Origin: Nitrospirales bacterium
Lineage (GTDB): Bacteria > Nitrospirota > Nitrospiria > Nitrospirales > UBA8639
Length of the DNA: 64,000 bases
Assembly (NCBI GenBank): GCA_022825885.1
Contig: JAJDVY010000050.1
Span: 1 to 64,000, forward strand
Reading direction: 5' to 3'
Each line of letters opens with the position of its first letter. Positions within the stretch are counted from its first letter, which is position 1. The position numbers and the translations under genes were made by a program. Shown here in pieces: positions 46,150-54,292 of this stretch. The notes beneath the pieces were generated by a model that worked only from the letters and a program-made list of their open reading frames with translations, was not told where the DNA came from and made no database searches.

Positions 46150-46805
46150 ACGCTGACATTTTCCGCTCTCTTCCCTTCCGTCATTCTTGTATGTGTTCAG
46201 TCATTCCCTTCGCTACGCTTCCTTCGGCTACGCTCAGGACAGGCAGGGCAGGCGTTGACAAGATGCATTGTCTCTTTCTGTCATGCCCGGCTCGATCGGG
46301 CATCCAGCATCTTTGCTGTTGCCTTTCGTCCGTTCTCCTTCTGTCATTCTCGACAAAAAAACTGGATCCCCGATTAACAATGTCGAGGACGAATCCCGTG
46401 TTTTGTCTTTCTACGCCATTCATAAAAGACAAAGACCCTGGATCCTCGCGTGCGCAAGGATGACCACTCCTTCTGTCATGCCCGGCTCGATCGGGCATCC
46501 AGCATCTTTGTGGTTGTCTTTCGTCCGTTCTCCTTCTGTCATTCTCGACAAAAAAACTGGACCCCCGATTAACAATGTCGAGGACGAACCCCGTGTCTTG
46601 TCTTTCTACGCCATTCATAAAAGACAAAGACCCTGGATCCTCGCGTGCGCAAGGATGACAGAGAAAAGCGTAAGGACGACGGAGAAAAGCGCAAGGATAA
46701 CCACTCCTTCTGTCATGCCCGGCTCGATCGGGCATCCAGCGCCTTTGTCCTTGCCCCCTTACCCCAGCCCCTTCGACAAGCTCAGGGCAGGCTCTCTCCC
46801 ACCAA
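46150..46805. repeat. Dense repeat field with ~190-bp direct duplication
   Basis: Beginning with CATTCTTGTATGTGTTCAGT and the CTCAGGACAGGCAGGGCAGG unit, the region then holds a unit of about 200 bp twice in tandem (about 46277-46475 and 46476-46672). The unit is CTGTCATGCCCGGCTCGATC...GGATCCCCGATTAACAATGT...AAAGACAAAGACCCTGGATC. A third partial copy starts at ~46711 and leads into the CTTCGACAAGCTCAGGGCAGG composite unit. The long frames across it are repeat translations, not genes. Confidence 0.85.
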
Positions 46806-46851
46806 AAGGGAAAACGGGGTTGGAGGTTACTCGTGCAAACATCGCATTGCT

Positions 46852-46990
46852 ATGCCATGCTATGATTTTGCTATGCCATGCTATGCCTTGCTATGTTTTT
46901 GCTATGTTTTGCTATGATTATGTTATGAATTGCTATGTTTTATGCTATGCAATGCTATGTTTTGCTATATCCTGCTATGATTGTGCTATG
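46852..46990. repeat. GCTATG-motif repeat tract
   Basis: Twelve exact GCTATG hexamers and two near copies (GTTATG, GCTATA) occur in about 140 bp, spaced 9-14 bases, with T-rich variable spacers. The tract is not a simple tandem and not a CRISPR, since units are far too short. It separates the repeat field from the glycosyltransferase gene. Confidence 0.85.
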
Positions 46991-47045
46991 TTCCACAAAG
47001 CTGTCGGCCAGTCAGGGAGTTAGTCAAGGCTTCACAAGTTGTACG

Positions 47046-48116
47046 CTATGAAGGCCGGGTAACATTTTTGCAATCGAACTGCCGTATGACATCATGATAA
47101 AGAGTCAGAATTTTTGGCACAACGGCATCCGCGGCATAGCAGCTTTTATATAAGGTTAACGCATTTTGCGCCCGAATTCGACAACCTTCCGGGTCTCGTA
47201 TGGCTTGTCGCAGTCCCTGGAAAAGTGCGCCTTTGTTCCCTTTGTCGACGAGGATTGCTGATGTATCGTCAAGGATTTCGAGCGGCCCCTCACACCGGGT
47301 CGCAAGAATCGGCGTTCCCATTGCCATGGCTTCCAGCATGACGATTCCAAACGGTTCATTAAGAGACGGCAGCACGAACAAGTCGGCATCTTTCATCAAA
47401 TTCAGAATGTCGCTTCTGTAACCCAGAAACTGGACCTTGTCATTTATTCCCAATTTCGTTGACAGTGCCTTGAGCGTGGGAAACTCCGGGCCATCCCCGG
47501 CTATCTGCAGCGAAAAATTCCCATCACTCGGGTTCAGCTCGGCCAGGGCTTCCAGCAAAAGATGAAACCCCTTTTTCCTGACAAACCGGCCTGCGGCAAA
47601 AACCTTGTTTATTCGAGCAGGCTTGACAACGTTCGACACAGGTTCAAGTCGCGAAAAATTCGGAATGACCGTAGCAAATTTATGCCGGGGAACATTGGAG
47701 TGGGATTCCGATTTCGCGGCCTGTGTCGTCGTTGGCACGATGACGTCCACGTTCCGGTAATACTTGCCGTTCAGGCTGTTATGCGTTTTGGCAATCAACG
47801 GCCACTTGCCGGCGGGTTTGGTTTTCCCGGCGAGAAACGCCGCTCGAGCCAGGTGTGCTTCGACAACATTCGGCTGAAAGCGGTCGAAGGCAATTTTCAT
47901 TTGATTCACAGCAAATGGATCATACCACCCAAACCGGTTGCTGATAACTGCCACCTTTATATTCCCCACTGCGACTAATTCAGACTCTAAGACGCTGTTC
48001 TTCCGGATTATCGAGAGCACCGAATGTCCCCTGCCGGCGAGTTCCAAACAAACATCTGCAAAATATCTCTGCGCACCACCATAATTCGGGTCGAGCATAA
48101 CCTGTGCAATGTTCAC
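47046..48116 (-). CDS. Glycosyltransferase family 4
   Basis: The 356-residue protein is a GT-B fold enzyme. It starts IAQVMLDPNYGGAQRYFADVC (donor-acceptor glycine region) and carries the GT4 E-x7-E motif in LNEPFGIVMLEAMAMGTPILATRCEGP at ~residues 255-275. It transfers a sugar from a nucleotide donor, probably onto an envelope polysaccharide. It opens the 47-57 kb glycosyltransferase island but is on the opposite strand from the others. Confidence 0.9.
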   Translation of the reverse strand: MNIAQVMLDPNYGGAQRYFADVCLELAGRGHSVLSIIRKNSVLESELVAVGNIKVAVISNRFGWYDPFAVNQMKIAFDRFQPNVVEAHLARAAFLAGKTKPAGKWPLIAKTHNSLNGKYYRNVDVIVPTTTQAAKSESHSNVPRHKFATVIPNFSRLEPVSNVVKPARINKVFAAGRFVRKKGFHLLLEALAELNPSDGNFSLQIAGDGPEFPTLKALSTKLGINDKVQFLGYRSDILNLMKDADLFVLPSLNEPFGIVMLEAMAMGTPILATRCEGPLEILDDTSAILVDKGNKGALFQGLRQAIRDPEGCRIRAQNALTLYKSCYAADAVVPKILTLYHDVIRQFDCKNVTRPS

Positions 48117-48258
48117 CGGAAAATCCTGTCGAAGCGACGAACGGCAAAAATTTTTCAGAACGGAACGGAGAACGATTTATCTGTGTCGATCATTGCCATC
48201 ATTTACCCTCGAATGCTAGAACTGCCTGTCGATGATCGTGTCGGCCGGTCTTCCGCTC

Positions 48259-48831
48259 ATGTCTACCGCTCAACTGGCAAATCTGTTCCGGCAATACGAA
48301 GCGTTTCAATGGGACCCGGGCAAAGGTTTTGTGCTGGCCTCCGGGGAAACGAGCCCGTATTACGTGGACTGCCGGGCCCTGCTCGCGCATCCCGATGCCC
48401 GGTGGCTCGTAGCGGAACTGGCGTGCGCGGCCATCCGCGATCTTCCCCTCGATGCACTAGGCGGTCTGGAGATCGGCGCCATCCCCCTGGCCACAGCTAT
48501 ATCCGATTATGCCTTTGCGACTCAAGCTCGGCAAACCTACCGTACCTTTGTCGTGCGAAAACAGGCCAAGGGTCATGGACTGGGAAAACGAATCGAAGGC
48601 GCGGTCAAGCCCAATGATCGCGTGTTGGTCGTCGATGACGTGTTGACGAGCGGCGGGTCGCTCCTGCAAACCCTTCAAGCCGCCAGGGAAGCGCAACTGC
48701 ACGTCTCGCACGCCCTGGTCATCGTGGACCGGCAGGAACAGGACGGCAAACAGAAAATCGAAGCGCAGGGGGTGTCATTGATCAGTCTGTTAACCCTGGA
48801 CGATTTGAAAACCACCCAACCCGGCATGTGA
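48259..48831 (+). CDS. pyrE: Orotate phosphoribosyltransferase-like protein
   Basis: From ATG 48259 the product is 190 residues. PyrE features are FVLASGETSPYYVDCRALL, GGLEIGAIPLATAI, FVVRKQAKGHGLGKRIEG, and the PRPP-binding loop VLVVDDVLTSGGSLLQTL. The enzyme joins orotate to PRPP in pyrimidine synthesis. Its stop is directly followed by the TTG start of the next glycosyltransferase gene. An alternative start at 48232 would add nine residues. Confidence 0.88.
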   Translation: MSTAQLANLFRQYEAFQWDPGKGFVLASGETSPYYVDCRALLAHPDARWLVAELACAAIRDLPLDALGGLEIGAIPLATAISDYAFATQARQTYRTFVVRKQAKGHGLGKRIEGAVKPNDRVLVVDDVLTSGGSLLQTLQAAREAQLHVSHALVIVDRQEQDGKQKIEAQGVSLISLLTLDDLKTTQPGM

Positions 48832-49926
48832 TTGATACCCGGCCAACGCCTGATGTCGAGGATCGCCTTGACGCCCGACAAGATCGAAGTGATCGCGCCG
48901 AATCTCAAGCGACGCCTGTCGGGTGTCACGGCCACGATCGTGCGGTTGTTGCCGGTGCAGGCCGAATCGATCGGGATCGCGGCGACCGGCCCGGGGCTGC
49001 CGGCTCACGTCCCCCATATCCCGCTGTGGTCCGTGATCCGGATGTCCGGACGGACGTGCCGGGTTTGGCACGCGCGGCGCAACACCGAGATGCTCTTCGG
49101 GCTTGTCCTGCGTCACGTTCTCAGAAAGCGCCTGAAGCTCGTGTTCACCTCCGCCTCGCAGAGACATCACACGCGCTACACCCGCCTGCTGATTTCGGGC
49201 ATGGATGCCGTCGTCGCCACGTCACGCAAGTCCGCGTCTTACCTGCGCCGCCCGGCGCGCGTGATCATCCATGGGATCGACACCGGGACGTTTCACCCCC
49301 CACGGGACCGGCGCGCGCACCGGCGTTCACTTGGTCTGTCCGAAAACCTGACCATCGGGTGCTTCGGACGCATCCGGCACCAGAAGGGCACGGACGTGTT
49401 CGTCGACGCGATGCTCGCAGCACTACCCCGGCACGCCGGAGTGACGGCCCTGGTGATGGGCCGCGCCGCGCACAAGCACGGACCGTTTTTACAAGAACTG
49501 CGCGAGAAGGTGGCACAGGCGGGGCTCCGGGACCGGATCCTGTTCCTGCCGGAGGTACCGGTGGAGGAGATGCCGCGCTGGTATCAGGCACTCGACCTGC
49601 TCGTGGCCCCGCAACGCTGGGAAGGCTTCGGGCTGACCCCGCTCGAAGCGATGGCATGCGGTGTGCCGGTAATCGCCACGACGGTCGGGGCTTTCGACGA
49701 GTTGGTGGTGGAGGGCAAAACCGGACGCCTGATCCCTCCCGGTGACGTGGAACGGATGCGCGCGGCGGTCGATGCCACGCTTGCCTCACCCGCCACGCTC
49801 CAGCAATGGTCGACCGCAGCCCGGCGCCACGTCGAGAAAGGATTTCGAATCGAGGACGAGGCAACGGCCCTCAACGCACTCTACCGGGAACTGCTGGACG
49901 GCGGCGAGGAACACGAACCTGAATAA
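48832..49926 (+). CDS. Glycosyltransferase family 4, LPS-core type (full copy)
   Basis: The 364-residue protein has the GT4 motif QRWEGFGLTPLEAMACGVPVIATT near residue 275 and a donor-side start region with HARRNTEMLFG at ~80. It resembles LPS core mannosyl/glucosyl transferases. Start TTG 48832 abuts the pyrE stop; ATG 48853 is possible. It is very GC-rich compared with the genes at 53-57 kb. Bases 49263-49905 recur at 51605-52247, where a truncated second copy lies. Confidence 0.88.
   Translation: MIPGQRLMSRIALTPDKIEVIAPNLKRRLSGVTATIVRLLPVQAESIGIAATGPGLPAHVPHIPLWSVIRMSGRTCRVWHARRNTEMLFGLVLRHVLRKRLKLVFTSASQRHHTRYTRLLISGMDAVVATSRKSASYLRRPARVIIHGIDTGTFHPPRDRRAHRRSLGLSENLTIGCFGRIRHQKGTDVFVDAMLAALPRHAGVTALVMGRAAHKHGPFLQELREKVAQAGLRDRILFLPEVPVEEMPRWYQALDLLVAPQRWEGFGLTPLEAMACGVPVIATTVGAFDELVVEGKTGRLIPPGDVERMRAAVDATLASPATLQQWSTAARRHVEKGFRIEDEATALNALYRELLDGGEEHEPE
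49263..49905 (+). repeat. 643-bp direct repeat, copy 1
   Basis: Begins GATCATCCATGGGATCGACA and ends with CTGGACGGCGGC. Copy 2 at 51605-52247 has the same length with about 3% base changes by eye and no indel. It encodes the C-terminal two thirds of the glycosyltransferase. Confidence 0.93.
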
Positions 49927-49931
49927 CCGGA

Positions 49932-50098
49932 TGCCGAGTTGGACACGGTTCCGGCCTGTCAACGAAGATCAAAAGTTCTTCGGGGAGACCGGACTCAGGG
50001 TGGCGCTGGTACTGCCATCGCCGGTGCTGATCGACGATATGCAGGCAATGACTCGCACGGTCGAAAATAAGCGACGGTTATTAAAAAGGTACGCGTGA
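49932..50098 (+). CDS. Short frame after the glycosyltransferase (doubtful)
   Basis: A 55-codon frame starts ATG 49932, 3 bp past the glycosyltransferase stop, and contains FFGETGLRVALVLPSPVLID. No family is recognised. It may be a real small gene, or a fragment of a lost gene cut where the DUF4143 ATPase segment was joined. Confidence 0.25.
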
Positions 50099-50103
50099 TT
50101 GAA

Positions 50104-51327
50104 TCAGAGGTAGGCGATGGGAACAGCGGTCACGGTTTCTGAAAGGGGAATCGCTTGTTCTACGAAACACAACACGGAACCGTGCCCGACTCGCTTGCCG
50201 AGCTTCTCCAGCAGGCGAAAATGCCGGGATGCTGTTTTTGAGGGAGTTGCGGTTTTTTTGAATTCTACCGGATAAAAGGCGTCACCCGTTTCGATAATCA
50301 GGTCAACTTCTCGCTGATCAATATCCCGAAAGTAATAGAAGTGCGGCTCCACGCCATTGTGCCAATAACTCTTCAGAATCTCAGCAAACAGGTACGTCTC
50401 AAGAAAAGCACCTGACGAGGCTCCGGCCTCTAACGAAGCCGGCGTCGGCCATTTGCACAGATACGTACATAACCCCGTATCGAGAAAATACAACTTCGGT
50501 GCTTTGACAAGGCGTTTCGTGACGTTACGATAATAGGGTTTCAGCAGATAAATCAGCCCTGAAGTTTCAAGAACGGAAAGCCATGATTTGGCTGTTTTAT
50601 TGTCAATAGCCACGTCCCTGGCCAATTCTGCATAATTAAGCAATTGTCCCGTTCTGGCGGCTACGGCGCCTAAAAACTGATGGAACGAGGTTTCGTCAGA
50701 AATGGAGAGAATGTCTTTTACGTCACGCTGGATGTAGGTCTGAACATAGGACCGATAAAAAAGATTGTGCGTGGGGCCTTCGGCATCATTCACTTTTGGA
50801 AAGGAGCCACGCCAAATCCGTTTATAAATGTCCATCAAACGTTTAGGCTCTTCGACGCGTTTTTTCGCTAGCTCAATCCAGGCTGGCGTTGGAACGAACG
50901 GCGTGACTATTTGGCTTCGATGATCGATCTCTGCTTGCGAAAGACCTAAAAGATCAAGAACGGCGACGCGGCCGGCAAGACTTTCCGTGATTCCTTTCAT
51001 GAGGTGAAACTTTTGCGAACCGGTGAGCCAGAACATCCCGTTCTTTTTCTCACGATCGACGACGATTTTCAGATAACTGAATAATTGAGGAGCATATTGC
51101 ACTTCATCAATAATAATCGGCGGTCTGTATGTTTGGAGAAAGAGACCGGGGTCATTGCGGGCCAGTCCCCGGGCATCCAGGTCATCGAGGGTGACGTAGT
51201 TTCTGTCGGCTTCAGCACACATCTGCAGCAGGGTTGTTTTACCTACCTGACGCGGACCAGTCATCAACAGAACGGGAAAACTACCGTTGACGTGTTGAAT
51301 CGTGCTAGCTAGTGTTCGCCGATACAT
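50104..51327 (-). CDS. AAA ATPase with DUF4143 domain (copy 2)
   Basis: The 407-residue protein has Walker A MTGPRQVGKTTLLQM at ~residues 22-36, Walker B PIIIDEVQYAPQLF and sensor WLTGSQKFHLM. The C-terminal DUF4143 region has YFRDIDQREVDLIIETGDAFYPVEFKKT, a restriction-nuclease-like acidic/lysine pattern. It is only distantly similar to copy 1 at 17.8 kb. It lies between the two 643-bp repeats and faces the glycosyltransferases, which marks it as an insertion into that locus. A large palindrome precedes it. Confidence 0.9.
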   Translation of the reverse strand: MYRRTLASTIQHVNGSFPVLLMTGPRQVGKTTLLQMCAEADRNYVTLDDLDARGLARNDPGLFLQTYRPPIIIDEVQYAPQLFSYLKIVVDREKKNGMFWLTGSQKFHLMKGITESLAGRVAVLDLLGLSQAEIDHRSQIVTPFVPTPAWIELAKKRVEEPKRLMDIYKRIWRGSFPKVNDAEGPTHNLFYRSYVQTYIQRDVKDILSISDETSFHQFLGAVAARTGQLLNYAELARDVAIDNKTAKSWLSVLETSGLIYLLKPYYRNVTKRLVKAPKLYFLDTGLCTYLCKWPTPASLEAGASSGAFLETYLFAEILKSYWHNGVEPHFYYFRDIDQREVDLIIETGDAFYPVEFKKTATPSKTASRHFRLLEKLGKRVGHGSVLCFVEQAIPLSETVTAVPIAYL

Positions 51328-51343
51328 CGTTTTTTGTCAATTT

Positions 51344-51380
51344 TTCGTTTATTATGGATTCTGAATCCAATATAAACGAA
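51344..51380 (-). promoter_or_regulatory. Large palindrome upstream of DUF4143 ATPase copy 2
   Basis: Two 17-base arms (TTCGTTTATTATGGATT and AATCCAATATAAACGAA) are inverted with two mismatches around CTG. The element ends 17 bp before the ATPase start. It is a strong operator candidate or a stable RNA leader hairpin. Confidence 0.5.
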
Positions 51381-51604
51381 TTATTCTGGAAGTCAAGGTA
51401 CATGTACTCTCAAATTCGTCTTGCCTTTCATCGCAGAACGCCGTCCGGAAGGCTCGCTGATATGTTCGACAGCCGCTGTAATCTTGGGTTTGCCAAGTCC
51501 CGGATGAGGTGAGCATGGGGGTTCTGATTTATCGACCGACTTCGGTGCTGATACCGGAAGAGAGTGCGTGCAGGAGAGCCTTCTTGTCACGTCGAAGCAC
51601 GGTC

Positions 51605-52250
51605 GATCATCCATGGGATCGACACCGGGACGTTTCACCCCCCACGGGACCGGCGCGCGCACCGGCGTTCGCTTGGTCTGTCCGAGAACGTGACCATCGG
51701 GTGCTTCGGACGCATCCGGCACCAGAAGGGCACGGACGTGTTCGTCGACGCGATGCTTGCAGTACTGCCCCGGCACGCCGGGGTGACCGCCCTGGTGATG
51801 GGCCGCGCCGCGCACAAGCACGGACCGTTTTTACAGGACCTGCGCGAGAAGGTGGCACAGGCGGGGCTCCGGGACCGGATCCTGTTCCTGCCGGAGGTGC
51901 CGGTGGCGGAGATGCCGCGCTGGTATCAGGCACTCGACCTGCTCGTGGCCCCGCAACGCTGGGAAGGCTTCGGGCTGACCCCGCTCGAAGCGATGGCATG
52001 CGGTGTGCCGGCAATCGCCACGACGGTCGGGGCTTTCGACGAGTTGGTGGTGGAGGGCGAAACCGGGCTCCTGATCCCTCCCGGTGACGTGGAACGGATG
52101 CGCGCGGCGGTCGATGCAACACTTGCCTCACCCGCCACGCTCCAGCAATGGTCGACCACGGCCCGGCGCCACGTCGAGAAAGGATTTCGAATCGAGGACG
52201 AAGCAGCGGCCCTCAACACACTCTACCGGGAACTGCTGGACGGCGGCTAA
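51605..52250 (+). pseudogene. Truncated second copy of the LPS-type glycosyltransferase
   Basis: Bases 51605-52247 repeat 49263-49905 and encode the C-terminal ~215 residues, with intact EGFGLTPLEAMACG. The N-terminal acceptor domain (~145 residues) is missing; the frame opens at 51564 with unrelated residues. It ends with TAA directly after GGG-rich LLDGG, six residues shorter than copy 1. Without the N-terminal Rossmann domain it is unlikely to be active. It may be a donor for gene conversion. Confidence 0.85.
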
Positions 52251-52341
52251 AGGACTTATAGTAATGCTAGCCCGAAGATTTTTCAGACGGAACTGAGGGC
52301 GGGAAAGAGATTGTCGTATCAGAAGTTGATTGTGCGAAAAT

Positions 52342-52596
52342 TTATTTGACGAGTTGCAACCTTCTTAAATCGTCTTCTGTCCATCCAATATCATCAAGCA
52401 GGGATTTCAGCGTTTTTGCTCCATAAGTCTTTTTAGGATGGTAGTGTATGACAACGCGCTTACCCGAACCTTTACGGAACGCAAGAGTTGCACCTCTACG
52501 CACATCCTCTTCCCAACAATCTGCTGTAAGGGCACGGATTAGCCTGTCGGCTGTGGTGTTCTTAAGTTGGTCCCAAATGGCTTTACGGAATGCCAT
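52342..52596 (-). CDS. hicA: HicA-family toxin
   Basis: The 84-residue protein resembles HicA mRNA interferases: TADRLIRALTADCWEEDVRRGATLAF, then RVVIHYHPKKTYGAKTLKSLLDDIGW, with the catalytic-type histidine in VIHYHP. The double-stranded RNA-binding-like fold is inferred from family. Its start overlaps the end of hicB by 58 bp, so expression is coupled. A cysteine stands where many relatives have glycine (DCWE). Confidence 0.8.
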   Translation of the reverse strand: MAFRKAIWDQLKNTTADRLIRALTADCWEEDVRRGATLAFRKGSGKRVVIHYHPKKTYGAKTLKSLLDDIGWTEDDLRRLQLVK

Positions 52597-52877
52597 TGCG
52601 CTTTAACAGACTGTAATGACGTTTTGCCCTCAGTTTTATGCACGAATAATCCAGGCCCCTCGGTTAGTTCTTCGCCATGCTTGCGGAGAGATTCTAAATA
52701 AACGTCGATGGCTTTCTTGGCCCGTTCTATAGCTTCATGCTGCGTTGAGCCATCAACGTGAAGTCCTTTTAGTGCCGGCGTATAAGCGTGAAATCCGTCA
52801 TCATCTTTTTCAACCACTATAGCAACAAAAATCTCAACGGCGGAACCAATCTTCTGATCCGCTGTAGGGCGTTTCAT
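52539..52877 (-). CDS. hicB: HicB-family antitoxin
   Basis: The 112-residue protein has the HicB partial RNase H-like core: EIFVAIVVEKDDDGFHAYTPALKGLHVDGSTQHEAIERAKKAIDVYLESL. No C-terminal DNA-binding domain is recognisable; the tail is irregular. It precedes hicA, the less common but known HicBA order. The pair lies downstream of the truncated glycosyltransferase, on the opposite strand, in an AT-richer region. Confidence 0.82.
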   Translation of the reverse strand: MKRPTADQKIGSAVEIFVAIVVEKDDDGFHAYTPALKGLHVDGSTQHEAIERAKKAIDVYLESLRKHGEELTEGPGLFVHKTEGKTSLQSVKAQWHSVKPFGTNLRTPQPTG

Positions 52878-53099
52878 GATTAACCCCTTTTACCGAGACC
52901 TGATGAATATCAGGATAGACCTTAGACAACCCTGGAAATAGCAGAAAAAATAGGGGATTCAGACAAAAATGCCAACAAAAGCCAAATCCGACCATGTTGG
53001 CAAGAAGAGTATATGGGGAAGAGAAGAGGGAAATCAAGAAGCTTTCACCATGGCAATTAAGGCGTTTTGCAACCAATGTATGGGAGAACACCAGCATAG
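52878..53099. other. AT-rich gap upstream of hicB
   Basis: About 220 bp with AT-rich composition. It probably contains the hicBA promoter; no gene or structured RNA is evident. Confidence 0.4.
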
Positions 53100-53327
53100 T
53101 TACAGAACGATGCACTAAGTCAATCGAATAAGACTTGCTTTTACTGTACGTTGAGGTTAGAGGGTATTCGGTATCATCAGGAAATCCCCGTTGCAGCACA
53201 CCCCGGACTGTCGAAAAGCGATTCCGATGCTTTGGCCGAGGAGGAGTCGCGCATTCCGGCAGCCGTCTGCCGATGGTGTATGGAAAGGGCCGGTAAACCA
53301 CGTTTTCTTCAGGACGAGACCTGGTAA
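53100..53327 (+). pseudogene. Possible 3' remnant of a gene ahead of the DXD glycosyltransferase
   Basis: A frame open from 53100 to TAA 53325-53327 ends with EIPVAAHPGLSKSDSDALAE and then ESRIPAAVCRWCMERAGK. It has no plausible start codon. The stop is directly followed by the ATG of the next gene, a spacing typical of coupled operon genes. This suggests the tail of a lost upstream gene, perhaps another glycan enzyme. No family is recognised. Confidence 0.3.
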
Positions 53328-54134
53328 ATGTTCAAGCAGGTTATCTGTATCAACTGGGGTACCAAGTATGGCCCTACCTACATTAACAGACTGTATGCGA
53401 TGGTGGAGCGAAATATCACTCCTCCTTTTCGCTTTGTCTGTTTCACCGACCGGAATAATGGCATCCGACCCGAAGTCGAGTGCCACCCCTTGCCGCCAAC
53501 CCCTGTCGAGATACCCGTAACCCCAAAGGGCATTTGGGGCAAATCCCGTCTCTGGGGTACGAGGTTGGCCGACCTTGCAGGCCCGGTGTTGTTTCTTGAT
53601 CTTGATATTGTCATCACCGGCAATCTGGATGAACTGTTCAGCTATGGTCATCGTGACGATGTGATTCTTGCGCGTAATCCCGTCAAGCCTTTGGAACGGC
53701 TTGGGCAAACCTCCGTCTTTCGCTTTCCCGTGGGCAAGCTTGCCCCGCTTCAGGAGATGTTCAGCAAAAACCCGGCTGACATTTTTAAGGAATATATCTA
53801 TGAGCAGCGCTTCGTCACTCGTCATGCCCCAGGCGGCATCACATTCTTTCCCGGACGATGGGTCCAGCATTTTCGACTTCAGTGTATGCGTAGATTTCCA
53901 ATGAACCTTCTGCTTCAGCCCAAGCTTCGCTCAAGAACAAAAATCGTGATTTTTCCGGGGGGACTGCATCCTCAACATGGAATCCGAGGCGGCTGGAAAG
54001 GCAGGGAAGGAATCAATGTTACTGAGCACCTGCTTGGATACCCACGACTTAAATTGGGGAATGAAAGCTTTTTTTCTTACCTGCCCCATTACACATTACC
54101 AACCCAGTGGATTATTGAAGCATGGCGCGAATAG
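53328..54134 (+). CDS. DXD-containing glycosyltransferase-like protein
   Basis: The 268-residue protein starts FKQVICINWGTKYGPTYINRL, has RFVCFTD at ~40 and a metal/nucleotide-sugar site AGPVLFLDLDIVITGNLDEL near residue 90. This pattern fits GT-A enzymes related to family 8. Later HAPGGITFFP and PLHPQHG-like segments fit the same fold. It probably adds a sugar to an LPS or capsule chain. It is the first of three closely spaced same-strand glycosyltransferases of lower GC than the copy-1 glycosyltransferase. Confidence 0.75.
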   Translation: MFKQVICINWGTKYGPTYINRLYAMVERNITPPFRFVCFTDRNNGIRPEVECHPLPPTPVEIPVTPKGIWGKSRLWGTRLADLAGPVLFLDLDIVITGNLDELFSYGHRDDVILARNPVKPLERLGQTSVFRFPVGKLAPLQEMFSKNPADIFKEYIYEQRFVTRHAPGGITFFPGRWVQHFRLQCMRRFPMNLLLQPKLRSRTKIVIFPGGLHPQHGIRGGWKGREGINVTEHLLGYPRLKLGNESFFSYLPHYTLPTQWIIEAWRE

Positions 54135-54292
54135 TCAATCCTACGCTCGCACCCTACTCTATTGGGAAAAACTGGCTATTTTCAGTAACTTATCGATTCA
54201 ACTTGATGATATGCATTATCTTGTGATTCCTATGTTGATAAAAACGATATCTTGCACCTCGTCTAGTTAAATATATAAGTCCTGACATAATC

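Noticed and set aside
46852-46990. CRISPR array or coding repeat in the GCTATG tract
   Set aside because: The repeated motif is only six bases and spacers are 3-8 bases; frames across it are broken or meaningless.
51564-52250. Functional second glycosyltransferase
   Set aside because: Only the C-terminal two thirds is present; the N-terminal domain needed for acceptor binding is missing.
53157-53870. 237-codon minus-strand frame at 53.2-53.9 kb
   Set aside because: It is antisense to the DXD glycosyltransferase, whose motifs are clear on the plus strand.
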